Shown here: positions 1-11,520 of the stretch, piece after piece
Layout: every line of letters begins with the position of its first letter
How positions within the stretch are numbered: position 1 is the stretch's first letter
Origin: Pseudoscleropodium purum
Lineage: Eukaryota > Streptophyta > Bryopsida > Hypnales > Brachytheciaceae
Length of the DNA stretch: 64,000 bases
Reading direction: 5' to 3'
NCBI GenBank assembly: GCA_963969395.1
Contig: OZ017798.1
Coordinates: 23,056,173-23,120,172, forward strand
Program-made: the position numbers and the translations under genes
The notes under the pieces: generated by a model
The model's input: only the letters and a program-made list of their open reading frames with translations
The model's database searches: none
Told to the model about the DNA's origin: nothing

Positions 1-527
1 TTAATTCAATTCTCATTCATACACTTAGTAATTTTACTCCAATTAGGACCTTAGTCACATACATCGACTTAGTTCATCCCTAAGATGGACTACAAATCCA
101 ACTTTAATCATTCTTTTCATTCTAGTTTGAACATTTCCAAATAACAAAACTCACTTCACCTTTCATCAACATCTTCTAGACTGCAAATTACCTTAATCAA
201 CAAATCAACTTCTTACTCAACTATTTCCTCAAATATTATTTCTTAATTAACACTATGCCTGTAATTCAATTAATCTCCATCTGCACTTATCGACTAACAC
301 TCCAGTTACAACTTTGCTTCCAATTTACGGTTGGATAATCACTCAAACACAACTACAAGCTAAACTCCAATTCGATTCAACCTTACTTCATTCAAACTAT
401 AATTCATCAATTGCAACAAAGTACTAACATGCACACTAAAATCATCAAATATTCCTTTCCCCTTATATTATGGAATTGGTGAACAAATTCACTATATTAC
501 AACTTGATAAAATTCTCTCACCCCTTG
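1..527. other. AT-rich non-coding stretch, C-rich and G-poor on this strand
   Basis: No ORF or RNA gene is recognisable. The plus strand is markedly poor in G and rich in C, A and T, with recurring short words such as CAATTCAA and ACTCCAA. The same skew resumes after the MITE and continues to about 1620, so the MITE interrupts one skewed tract. Confidence 0.5.
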
Positions 528-535
528 ACCTTCAT

Positions 536-789
536 CAGGGTTGACGAATGTCAACGTCCGCCCCAAAATAGCGTTCGTTTTCCGGACGTCCGGACGTCCG
601 GACGCAGCGTCCCGACCGCTGTCGGAAAGCGGACGAATGGGGCGGACAGCCCGAGGCGGACGCCCAGATCGTGCGGACCAGATCAATCCGCACGTCGATC
701 GGATGGCTGTAATCGGGCGGACGGGGCGGACGGGGGACAGGCGGACGCTGCGGACACAGCGTCCGCGTCCGGACGTCATGTCAACCTTG
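536..789 (+). mobile_element. GC-rich hAT-type MITE, copy 1
   Basis: A 254-bp GC- and CpG-rich block in AT-rich DNA. It starts CAGGGTTGACGAAT and ends GTCAACCTTG, an imperfect inverted terminus. Flanks ACCTTCAT (528-535) and ACCCTCAT (790-797) form an 8-bp target duplication with one mismatch. Eight-bp duplications and CAGGG termini are typical of the hAT superfamily. It encodes nothing convincing; the Arg-rich reading frames are by-products of CpG repeats. This is the only complete copy outside the large CACTA element. Confidence 0.85.
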
Positions 790-797
790 ACCCTCAT

Positions 798-3700
798 AGA
801 ATCTCTCCAATTAGCTCTTAGATTCTTCCATCACCATCTTACACAATCACCAATTAGATCTTAGATACTTCATTCACATTGACCAACACATAAATCCCAA
901 TCATCTCACAAGCATTTAAATTTTTACTTCATAACACTCAGACTCTTCACCTTCCACAAACACATTGACTTGGACACAATCAAATCTACATGACCACTTA
1001 CTAACGACAAATTTCCAATTAGCACACTTAGTTCACCAACTTAACACACAAGAATTTCCAACTTGACACAAACTCTCACACAATTAAACACATTGTCATA
1101 CATACAAAAACAAGAAATCATACATAGCTCATCTGGTTGGGACTTGCATTGGACTCAATTCAATAGTGGGTGAAACAAAATGACTCCAACTTCCCCCCAA
1201 ATAGGACTCAACCAAACAGTTAGGCTTCTCCCCAATTGGAACCGCACTAACTATCCAAACTGTATAACTTGCTAAACTCCAACTCCAATTTGGTGAGTCA
1301 TCACATCCAACTGGTTTGTTAATATTGCCAACTCATTCCTTTTGACTCAACTCTAGCTCATATCTCTCACCCGATTTGGACTTATGTATATATATTCATT
1401 TCAATTTGGTTCCTCTCTTCCAATAGTAAATAGTATTGCCTATTACTCCCTTTTCATCCATCAAATTACACACCCAATTTTGCAAACACATCACAAAACA
1501 CCTTGAAAACCCATCCAAATACACAAAACACATCCAAAATTGATCCAAAAACCACCTCAAAAAAATCAAAATTTACTATCAAATAGGCTATCTACAGGTT
1601 CCAACACTATGACACACTACAAAGTAATGTGTCATTCAGAAAAATTCCACACCTTATAAAATGAAAGCCATCTGAACCATTTAGATGTCTAATCCGATTT
1701 GCCCGTCCCTCCCATCCGAGGACCCTAACCCGTTTGTTATGACAACCCTAAGTTCAACACCTAACATATGTGAGTGTTTTATCTTTATCTTTAAAATAAA
1801 GCATGCACAACCATGATCTTTGTTGTTGGGCTTTGAATCATAAGTTGGATATTTAAGTGTTGTTCAATTGGTACTTTAAGAAATGAAAAAGGTTTTTGTA
1901 ATGATAAACTATAAGTAGTTCACATCTTCACTAAAATTGACACAAATTGTGAAAGTTAGAAATTTGGGGTGGTTTCGGCCTATATAGGCCAAAATTCTAA
2001 ACCTTTAAATCCAAGTTGGAAAATTCAAATTTTTTGTTAGTTTATGTTTTAGAGCATTGCATGCCTATTCTAAAATAGAAACATCTTCAAAATAGAATAT
2101 TTTTAGCAAAAATGATAGATGGAAGTTTTCATTGTCTTTAATTCACCCTTTAAGATTTCATTCAACATTTTCTTTTAGCCTATAGGTCTAAATTAATTTT
2201 TACTTTCAAGATTGGATTCTAAATGTCATCTAAATTTGAAGGTTCCTTTTTTTATTTGAATTGATGAATTTTGATATATTTTATTTGAAACTAATGCTCT
2301 TGACTATCAATTTCAATGTGCTCTATCATCCTTAAATTTTATCTATTTGTTTAAAGTGTGATGTTTTATGGAAAACCTCTAGAAATTACCTAAGTGATCT
2401 TGAATTTAAAGTTGGATGTTAGTAAATTCTTACAAGTCTAATTTAAATCTCTAATTTCTAATGTAACTATGGTTTTGACAAAAAACAAATTTACAGAGTG
2501 CCAAAGTTAAGGACATGCCTCTGAATCTATTTTCCCTAAGATTCCATTCTTCAACAAGTATACTATAATTGTATCATGAGGCCTATCTTGATGTATTTTT
2601 GTTATATTTTTTGAGTCTTTGTATACAATTGAAATAATGACTTTTACAACTAGGTGTATAAATTCTATCTAAATAATAATGATTATTATTTTTCAATCTA
2701 TTTCTTTTTACTTCCTCTTTTTGACTTTTTCCAAATTATTTTCAATATTTTTTTTTCTTCTATTTGGGGGAATATTTTAGAATTGCAATCTTTGACTTCT
2801 ATTACAACTAATTAATTTTTTATTATTCTAGAAATCAAACAAATGTAATGGCATAAGCCTCATAAGTGCTAATTAAATATATATGTAAGACCTTAAACTT
2901 CATTTGATCTACTTTGCGTATTATAATCAACAATCTTTGATTAATACATAGTCAAACCTCTATAAGAGGATCAAATTAGTCTTCTAACTATGCCCAAAGC
3001 TTTGAGTAGCAACTTGGAACTTATACGTCTACTTCAAACACTTAAACTCTCAAGATGAATCACACTCCTCATTTACTCTTGCTCCATAGCCACTAATGTA
3101 TGAACTTTTCCCACACTCCTTTTTCTCCTCCTTGGATTAGATTTTTCCTAGCTTCAAGTATTTTTTCTAAACTCTAAAACCTTCAATCTACATAACTAGT
3201 TTAAGTGCATTAGATTTCAATTTGTATCAACCAATATAATTAGCTCTTGATTTGTACTAACCATCACAATCAATTAGCATAATCACCCAACTTCAAGGCA
3301 AGTTTCAATAGTAGGTCAAGGCAAGCTTAGTTTGCAATCTAGATTTTTAAGCTTGGTCTAGCCTTGGTGTTGCACTTCATTTGTAAACTGTAGGCTTTTT
3401 TCCTTCTCTAATTTTTCTTTTAGTCCTCAAAAAACTTTAAATTGTTTCTTATTGTTAACTACTCTATTCTTCTTTATTTCCCTTCTAAATCCTATGAAAA
3501 TTTCAAATATATTAATGAAAATATAAACATGTGCCACCCCAAATTATTTGAAGCCAATTTTGTAATAGACACATCATACAATAGAAAATCATTTTCTTAA
3601 TAGACATTAAATAAAAGTCACACCTTAATCTAAGTAATGGCTACTAGGGACAAAATACAAGAGAATCATTTTAGATTGCCCACCTTACCCTTGGGATCCA

Positions 3701-5689
3701 TCCAAAAAAGAAATATAACTACCAAAAAAATGTGACTACAAAATATGATTGATAGAAAAATATGATTGGCAAATATGACTAGGTGCTTTCCAAACATGTT
3801 TTCCATGAAAATTTTCCTAGAGTAGCTTCAAAAAGAAAAAATTGCAACTATCCAAGAAATATGATTGCAAAATATGATTGAAGCAAAAATAACTAGCAAA
3901 TATGATTGGGCATTCCCTAAATATATTTCCTATCATCTCCTATGATGTATTTTGGTGTTTCCAAAGAGCATATACTTTACATCCATTGAGTACAAGGCCA
4001 TAATAGAACTTGCATTCATATTTGCAATTATAATTTCTTCCTAAGGTGTTGGTTTTTAAAAATATGACTACAAACAATTGTCAATCATCTCCAATCATAT
4101 TTTTAAAGTCATAAACCATCTGTTTTGTTGTATTTTTTGCTCATGGGAAGTAGGCTATGAGTGGAATGAGATGTATGTTGATAGGAATAAGTTGACAAAT
4201 GAGGATTAGCTATCTACAAATGAGGACAAACCATGAACGGAAATTGGTTGCTTAGTAAGGAGGGCAAATTACAAATGAGGAAGAGCAATATATGTTGTGG
4301 TAAGGCAAGCATAGGCTACAAACTACTTTATTGGTGTTTGGCAAGCATAGGTTGCAAGTTTGTCAAGCTATTCAACAAGTCCTAATCAAATTTTGCATAA
4401 ATGGTTACAAACAAATAGAGTAAATAAGATAGAGAGTAGGTGATTAAGCAATTAGAAAAGATGTTTCTAATAAGAGCCTAAGTAGTTGAGGTGAAGGGAG
4501 AAAGCCAAGTTGCAAATCAAGGTTAATATATGGTGAATATAGAAGACTAGTTTGACTCCCTTGTAGAGGAATGAATGTAGAATAAACAAAAGTTAATGAT
4601 TCTAAAACACCTAGTTAACAAAATGAGATGCTAATCCTCTAAGCATATATTTAGTAGAAGTTTATGTGACTTATGTCGTCTCTTTTGGTTGATTCCCTAG
4701 GTAATTAGAAAGTAATTAAGAATGGTAGAAGTCAACAATTGCAACTACAAAAATATTATAGAATATTAGAAAGAAAAGGGGAAAAATAAAGAATAGTTGG
4801 AGATAATAAGAAAACAAAGAAAAAGAAACTAGTTTAGAGGGTAAGTTCATGTAGATTATAGGTTACTTATCTATTCATTATTGTAAAATTGTGATTTAAG
4901 TGATATCCAAAAGCCAAGGAAAACCAACAAAATGGAATAAAACAAATACTATGACACAATCATAATAATAATAGAAAAAGATGGAACCATAGTATCGACA
5001 GAATTGGAGGTATGTGCCTAACTTTGCCTTTTGATTATTTGAATTTCTCCCTATTAAGATAGTAATTAGAATTACATGTTCAATGGTTAAGTTATTTAAG
5101 TCAAACCTTTAGGAATCCACTCAAAACCAGCTTTGAATTTTGAAAAAATTATTTCATTTTTAGAGGTTTCCGAAAACTTATTAAATGTTAAAAATAGGAG
5201 AAGATATGTAGAAATGAAGTTTGGTAGTCAAAAAAGCTAGTTTTAGATGAAAAGTAGTAAAAGCATTATCTAAATCAAGTTAAAAATATTATTAGAATTT
5301 ATATATGATTTAGAAATAAAATCCTAGAAGAAAAATCAATTTGAAATTATAGATTAATAGAAAATATTTGATGAAGTTTTAGAATGCCAATTAGAGGCTA
5401 AACTTCATTTGTATTTAACTTTTGATAGGAAAGTTCAAATTTAAAGTGTCTTAACATTTTAGAAAGGAAATTTCATTTTTTATAGCTTAAAATCATTAAA
5501 AATTTTAAATAGAAAGTTGAGATTATAAGTTCTGAGTAGTAGTCATTGAGTAGATGTTCAATACAAATCTTTTGAAGACAACTAAGACACAATTTAAACT
5601 CAGACTTACTTTAGGAATATTTAGATGGTTTCATAACTATCTTTGCTTTGAAAAATAGAATAAAATCAAAGAAAATAGAGTAGGATGAA
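798..5689. other. AT-rich intergenic sequence, no gene supported
   Basis: I find no ORF with recognisable protein similarity on either strand. The C-rich skew ends near 1620. About 3720-3790 and 3840-3915 hold two diverged copies of a short unit built on AAATATGATTG and GCAAATATGACT. The rest is low-complexity A/T-rich DNA. Confidence 0.5.
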
Positions 5690-6252
5690 GTATGGTCTTA
5701 ACTCCTAAAGGACCAAATGGCATTTTTTAGCAACATAGCAATTTTGGACAACTTACTATGAATGAAATTTTTATTTTATTTTTTGGAATTCTTACACAAC
5801 ATGTGCCAAAAGAGTATCTTTAAGGCCCCAAATTTTTCATAACTTTTGATTGCATGATTAAAAAATTATTGTATGACAGTATGTAATTTTCAACCCAAAC
5901 AACTTAGAAGATTTATTAAAAAATCATTTAAAAAAAATGAAAAATGAATAATGGTTTTCTAGATTTATACATACATGGAAAATTTTGTATCATTCCATTT
6001 TGATTAGTAAAATGAAAGTTATGAGGAGTTTTAGTTTGTAGTTTAGTTATGGGATTCCTATTCTAGAATAAACTTTGAAGTCCTTTATTTAACTCAGTTT
6101 TCAATTTTTAATGTGTTAAGAAAACGAAAATTATAAATATATTTTAAATCAATCTCTATTTTTTTGGCAACTGACTATTTTTTTTCCTATATGTTGTATA
6201 ATTCCAAATGATTTGAATTTTTTTTAAGCATGTAGCCAATTTTCCTTGGAGA
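5690..6252 (-). repeat. Dispersed repeat R, half lying left of the CACTA insertion
   Basis: Reverse-complemented, the bases next to the CACTA end match 61029-61080 closely: both have TTTGGAATT, then an A or G, then TACAACATATAGGA, followed by an A-run and ATAGT. Similarity continues more weakly outward, through a shared GGACTTCAAAG/GGATTTCAAAG and a shared AAAATGGAATGAT. The outer limit is approximate. Confidence 0.75.
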
Positions 6253-6434
6253 CACTACAAGAAAATGGGTGGTTTTTAAGGTGTCTTTTAAATAATAAAT
6301 TGCTTAAATCTACGTGTTGTTGCTGAAAGGTCATGTTCACAAGTGGAAATCAGTAAGGTGTAGCAAAAAATTGCTGAAATTTTTTTCAAGTTACTGAAAG
6401 GTCATGTTAAGTAGTGACAATTGGTAAAGCGTAG
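6253..6434 (+). repeat. Left CACTA terminus and subterminal repeats
   Basis: The terminal CACTACAAGAA is followed by two direct copies of a 44-bp unit at 6320-6363 and 6391-6434, matching at about 34 of 44 positions. Both contain CTGAAAGGTCATGTT and end in GTAG. Subterminal repeats are where CACTA transposase normally binds. Confidence 0.7.
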
Positions 6435-7440
6435 ATCAATTTTCATTAACGCTCATCACATGCTATATTAGGGTTTAGGAAACCAAACTGACATTCAACG
6501 GACTCATATTCACCGAACTAGAATGCAACCAATTTCGATGGAACTTCAGGAAGGTAATTTTTTGTGACTACGCTCACTTCGTAGAAACATTAGAAAGGGT
6601 GACTATATTTGGCTAAATGTTTGTTCATTGCCACTTGTCCATGCTAGTTGTTTTTCATCGCTTGATTACAACAAAGACAAAATTCACTGTATCTTCTTAC
6701 AATGTTTGCTTAGAAAGTCAGTGCCATTACAATAATAGTGGTTAACAAAGTTCATTTACTTAATATAAAAAACATTCTATTCTTTTCATTAACACATGAT
6801 GCCTGTCGGTCATAGCTTTCTTTGAGCATTTTACTTCATGAAATGTGGACTCTTGAATGAGAACTCTACTATTTAACTAGTATTTTCCTATTAAATTAGA
6901 AATTTATGAAGGCATGCCGATTATGGATTTCACTTTTTTCATTTCTCTAATTGTATCTTCATTTACATACATAATTGAAGAACAGTAGGGGATGGACATA
7001 AACTACAAATTCATGTCATTCATCGTGTGCAAATATTTAGAATTAGTATTCATGATATGCAAATCCAATTACACAAGATTGACAACTAAATTTTTTTATA
7101 ACAAATAATTAAAATTGAAAGTCTCAATGTACGAGGGAGTGAGACGAGGCATCATGTAATGTAAATTGAAAGTGTTAGCATTATTTTTACAGTGAATTCC
7201 TATTACTTTAACATTGCAATCCTTCTTCAAAAACATTTCAACAAGCTCCTTACACTAATATCAGATTATCATAGAACAAACAATTCAATTTGCATCCCTC
7301 ACCTGATAAAGGAGAACTTAACCCTCAATCATGGATGAACTACAAACTTTGTACAACAAGATCAACACAGCCAAATGCCAAAAACTAGGCCAGATCTTAT
7401 TTCAAGGAGAAAACTTATAAATAGAATAGATGATTTCAAT
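6435..7440. other. Left arm of CACTA element, no clear gene
   Basis: A short open stretch at about 6490-6560 on the plus strand ends in a splice-donor-like GAAG/GTAATT, so it could be a leader exon, but I recognise no protein. The remainder is AT-rich without coding signs. Confidence 0.35.
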
Positions 7441-7527
7441 CTATATGATACCAATCTTGTTGGCCACATTGAGTGCTTCATCATTTGCTGTGAGTCTCAC
7501 ATAAGCCTTCTTTGCTCCATTAGGTTT
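7441..7527 (-). pseudogene. Ribosomal protein L23a (uL23), last coding exon
   Basis: The minus strand encodes [11 protein letters not shown] followed by [11 protein letters not shown] and a stop, the conserved carboxy terminus of eukaryotic ribosomal protein L23a. L23a is a large-subunit protein near the peptide exit tunnel. The reading frame runs to the TAG at 7441-7443. The preceding exon lies at 19431-19546, so the intron now spans about 11.9 kb and contains the gypsy element. The expected CAG acceptor reads CAA, suggesting a lost splice site. No upstream L23a exons were found, so this is a captured or duplicated fragment rather than a working gene. The recognition rests on near-universal residues and is strong despite the short length. 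Confidence 0.85.
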
Positions 7528-8189
7528 GAAAGATATCAAAATTTGTCAAAAATAGAGAAAACAAAAAATTCTTCCTCCTTCCAAAGAGAATCAAATTGCC
7601 CTGTTTCAAAGACATCCAAAGCAACCTACTATCACAACCAAAAATCTCTAATTCTTAAAAGACTATAGACACTAAAGATAGATACATATTGGTTTTAAGC
7701 ACATTTGTAGTGATTGAACTATTTGTCGTATCACTCCGTATCGCTAACAGTAAGTGTCGTAAACTACATGTACTACTACATACACACATGCCCACATGCA
7801 AATCCACACTACAACAAGGCATGAATGAACAACCATTCAATTGCCCCCCTAGCTGAGTAAAGCGCCCTCGCAACTCAGCTAGCAACAGAAGTCCAATGAA
7901 ATAAACTTCCCTACACTCACTATGTAATCAATATGTTGAAGAAGATAGACGAAAGGCCCCCATCCATTGCTGAGCTTGAATCAATCATAAGTGAAGGGGT
8001 AAGCTGGGTACAATTGAGCCCCATCTTCAATTGCTTTCAGTATTGTAGTTGGACTCCACGAAATCTCCATCCAAGTTTCAATATCAAGAACCGCCGCTCA
8101 TACTCCAACATTAAATGTTACAAAATGAGTACATTTTCCGTCAATGAGAAAAGTAATCAGCAACCACTTGAAAAAGTAGTACTAGCTAA
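7528..8189. other. Region downstream of the gypsy PHD finger; no 3-prime LTR found
   Basis: This lies between the gypsy stop codon and the L23a exon. A 3-prime LTR would be expected here, but I found no sequence matching the far side of the element (17.3-19.4 kb). The plus-strand frame at 7933-8277 has no recognisable product. The 3-prime end of the retrotransposon is probably lost. Confidence 0.4.
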
Positions 8190-8339
8190 TCACTTTCTAC
8201 AACGAGGACAAGTCCAACGTCTAACAGGAAGAGCAATCAATGGCGGTCGAAGACATGCCATGTGCCAACCTCGTTGACATGAATCACACAATAACATGGT
8301 TGCAGCACCCTTGCTCTCACCACATACAAAACATTTAAA
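8190..8339 (-). pseudogene. PHD finger at the end of gypsy integrase
   Basis: The last 49 codons of the integrase frame contain CFVC, LLCDSC, WHMAC and WTCPRC in C4-H-C3 spacing, a canonical PHD zinc finger, ending at the stop at 8190-8192. PHD fingers usually bind histone H3 tails by methylation state. Chromoviruses carry a chromodomain at this position, so a PHD finger here would plausibly direct integration to a chromatin class (inference). All eight zinc ligands are present. An extra CALC pair lies just upstream. Confidence 0.88.
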
Positions 8340-8886
8340 TCCAAGTGGAACCATTGCCAACTCTGGATCCACAGTCCCTTCAATTGGCAAATGACAAAGA
8401 GCGCAGTTTTTTGTGTTGTCTCTACACTCTTGTCCATCCTTCCCCTCCAAAAGAAGAACTCCACTAGGCAAAATTGCCTTGACCCTCAAAATGGTCCATC
8501 CGACCCGTACATCCAAGGTTGTTGGTGCCTCACGTTGTAAATACACGTAATCTCCAACCTTGAACCGTCGAAGTTGAGGCCTATAAGTCCCACTTCTAAT
8601 GCGCGCATATCTGAGAGTATCTCTGTGTTGCGCTATTGCCAAATTTTCCATAGCCATTGGCATGGCCCTTTGAAAATACTGAATTCGATCATATAGTACT
8701 TGTGCCCAAATTCTTGGGTCATCCAAGTTTACAACTGGATCTAATTTCTCCCTCAAAGCCGACGGTAACATTGGCTCTCTGCCATACAATAGCTGATAAG
8801 GCCTATAAGATGCAAGAGATGCCTGTCAACTGAAACGATAACCCATTGCTATCCATAGCAACTTCAAATCCCAATCTCGGTGATTG
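8340..8886 (-). pseudogene. Gypsy integrase, C-terminal part
   Basis: This continues the integrase beyond element A. Removing A and one target copy restores a path reading KYGLLAG then NHRDWDLKLL. Next come YGREPMLPS, a typical gypsy integrase stretch, and VGDYVYLQREA, the GPY/F-like C-terminal module. The frame is open from 8789 to the PHD finger; a TGA lies slightly upstream. The role is strand transfer of retrotransposon cDNA; this domain normally contributes to DNA binding and target choice. Confidence 0.8.
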
Positions 8887-8891
8887 CCTGC

Positions 8892-10543
8892 TGTCGCAGC
8901 TTAAAATTTTGGTTTTCTTAGCTTGCACCAAAGTTGGAACGGAAACTAGCCATTAGGGAACCGGATCCGATTAGGTGAAGAAAGAAAACTCAAAACTAGC
9001 ACAGAACATGAAGTAGTGGGCCTCTTAGATCTAATCCGATCAGGAATAACTATCGACGGAAACGGAATGCAACACGGATTAGGTCTAGGACCGGATTATG
9101 GGTGAACCGGATTCAAGACGACCAAACCGGAAATGATCCAGAGACTATATAAGGAGGAGCCTTCGCAGTTGCACCCCTTTTTACAAACTCGACCTTGAGC
9201 GCGCGTTGTAGAGTTTTTTGCGTTTGTGTGCTGCAAGCTTTGATTCCGGTTGAGATTGGAGAGAGAACGTGAGGAACGGAACTGGAACTTGAGTGAAGTC
9301 TTTGAGTAGTTGGATCCGCAAAGCAGAAGCCCGATAGTAGGATCTAGGGTTGTAGAGTAGATAGGATTTTGATTTGAGTTAGGAGTAGGAGCGGATCCGG
9401 ATCGGGATCCGGCTCAACAGTATTAGATTAGACCGGAAGTTGAATTAGGGTGGCGGTGGACCCCCACGGGTTTTCCGCTCCGCTTTGTATTTTTAGGGTT
9501 TTTACCCTTTGTATATAAATCGGTTCCTGCAATGGGAACTAGAAGTCTTCATTTTGCAAATCTCTTGTGCCTTCCCCTTCTCCTCATTGTGTGTCTCTCT
9601 CCAGCGCGACATGGTTGTATGATGTGGAGTTAGGATGGTGTGAGCCGGTTTGTGAGTGATTTCTCCCCTTGGTGTTTTCTTTTCCGATTCTATGTGCATG
9701 TGAGTAGGTATCTAAGAGTTGGGAGTGAACTTAGTTCCTCAGCACTTCTAGAGTTCCAGGTTCCGGGTGAGAAAGCCGTTGTTAGGCTAGGCGAGTAGGG
9801 AGGGATTCCTTAGCTGCGCTAGAACTCCCGGGTGGGAAATCCGGTCGAGTGTCCGATCTCCTGTGAGGTCTCACCACCCGTGTGGGTAAACGGAAGAACT
9901 TTAGTTGATGTTGGAACGGACGGGTACACTTGTAACCACCTATCTTCGCACGGATCGGAAGTAGCATCAAGGTCGTTGTAGTATGAGAGGGTCGAGTGTG
10001 GGGTCTTTGTGTGACCTACAACCCGGATTGCTATCTGGGTTGTTGTGAAGGACCAAACCGGATTCGGATTAGCTTAGGAGTTTAGGAAGTAGGACAGTGG
10101 GTCTTCAGCCACTATAAGTCACGGAAGGAGTGGTGGGCCTACCACTCTCAAATGTAAGCGGCGACCCCTTTGATGGTGAAACAGAGGCAAAACCAAACCA
10201 GATAGGATTACGGATACATGATGACCATCCGGACCAGATTGGTCAGGACGGATTTCCAGGACCGGAAGTTGTAAGATCCTGGGATTTGGATATTTGCACA
10301 GACCGGATAGTTAGTAGGATCGGAAGAAGGAGTAATCCGATCTATAGTTATCCGGTGTGGTGGTATTTCTGGTTCTAGATCTAGGATCGGAAAGTAAGAT
10401 TGGGATACTGACTGAGCTTAACTGCTTAATAGAGCTAGATACTTCACAGGATCTCGTGGGTTCGATCTTTAGAGTCACTTAGTTATACTCTAGAGTGATT
10501 TTTGTGAGTATAATGGGGAATTTACCTGCCCTGTGTTGCGACA
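8892..10543. mobile_element. LTR-like element A (1.65 kb, internally deleted)
   Basis: It starts TGTCGCAGC and ends GTTGCGACA, with TG...CA ends and a short inverted match. CCTGC on both sides (8887-8891, 10544-10548) is a 5-bp target duplication, typical of LTR retroelements. It is collinear with element B (40613-43916) at both ends but lacks the ORF. The A junction lies at GGAACGG (9273-9279), matching the two GGAACGGG copies in B at 41029-41036 and 42647-42654. A is therefore a deletion between short direct repeats. It is inserted in the gypsy integrase. I find no primer site or terminal direct repeats inside, so it looks like a solo-LTR-type unit. Confidence 0.85.
9146..9153 (+). promoter_or_regulatory. 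TATA box of element A
   Basis: TATATAAG follows GAGAC and precedes GAGGAGC about 250 bp from the left end. Element B has the same box at the equivalent place, upstream of its ORF. Confidence 0.5.
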
Positions 10544-10548
10544 CCTGC

Positions 10549-11520
10549 CAACAACCCGTACTTGTGCAAACCGCGCTTCACCGTCTAAACCACCCTCTCT
10601 GCTAATCCATCAGCCTCTGGGTGGTTTCTTGATGTTATACGGTGATCAATTAGAGCTTTAGTGCAAAGCTCTTCAAATGCCCCAAGAAACTCTCTTCCTT
10701 GGTCAGTTAACACCTCAACTAGAGCTCCAAATCTAGCCAACACACAGTCAAGGAAGGCCGCTGTTGCTAACTCCGTGGAATTTTGTGGTAGTGCCACCAA
10801 CTCAATCCACTTGCTGAAATGCTCTACCATCACAAGTACATACTTAGCACCTCGTGATGTAGTCATCAATGGCCCGGCAAAATCAAGACTCCACCTATAG
10901 CCCAAACCTATGATTGGTAAAGGCTGTAATTGGGGAGTTAGAGTGTTGAAGCTTGATCTAACTCGATCGCAAACTTCACACCTCCCTACATAGGTTGCTA
11001 CCTCTTGTCGCATGCCCATCCACCAATACAAACCATGTAACATGGAATACGTACGAAGCACTCCAAAATGACCCAACTCTTCATGAACCTGACGTATCAG
11101 TTGAAGACGTTGGTTAGGCCTAGGAACAACCCTCCTTGTTCCATCCGGCCATTGACGAAATATAAGGCCACCCTCCCAATGAAACCTAGCCAAATGATGG
11201 ACTATCCGGTCCCTTTCTTGAGATATAGTATTAGGCAAAAACTCCCCATGTTGAAGACGATGTAGAACCCCTTGGTCTTTCCACACATCAGTGGTAACTT
11301 GAGGTCCTCTTTCATCCAAGTCCTCATCAACAACATTCAATCGACTCTTTCCTAAATCTTGGCTGGATCTTCCCTCCATCCAAGCCAAATAAGATGAAGC
11401 ATGCCACCCTGGCACTGCCTCTTGATCACATGAGCCATACCATTGAGCACCAGTCAAATCTTCCTCCAAGGGACTTGGATTGTGGCTCAAGCCATCAGCA
11501 TCCAAGTTTTGCAACCCCGC
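10549..11520 (-). pseudogene. Gypsy integrase, zinc-binding and catalytic domains
   Basis: It shows the HHCC module (HEELGH, then CEVCDR) followed by the catalytic core with SLDFAGP, VLTDQGREF and HPEADGLAERVV. These match the D, D and E positions of gypsy integrases. A TAG stop at 10585-10587 falls where QTVKRG would be expected, consistent with CAG to TAG. Element A interrupts the gene just beyond, at GLLAG. The domain inserts cDNA into the genome. Confidence 0.88.

Noticed and set aside
492..864. Arg-rich ORFs of about 100 codons on both strands
   Set aside because: They lie within the CpG-rich MITE; the same Arg/Pro/Ser-rich frames recur in every copy (23.3, 26.0, 30.4, 32.2, 50.5 kb) and in all frames, so composition explains them.
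7375..7668. Plus-strand 97-codon ORF
   Set aside because: It is the antisense shadow of the ribosomal protein L23a exon on the minus strand.
8892..10543. Element A as part of the gypsy element itself
   Set aside because: Its 5-bp duplication and exact restoration of the integrase frame on removal show it is a later insertion.
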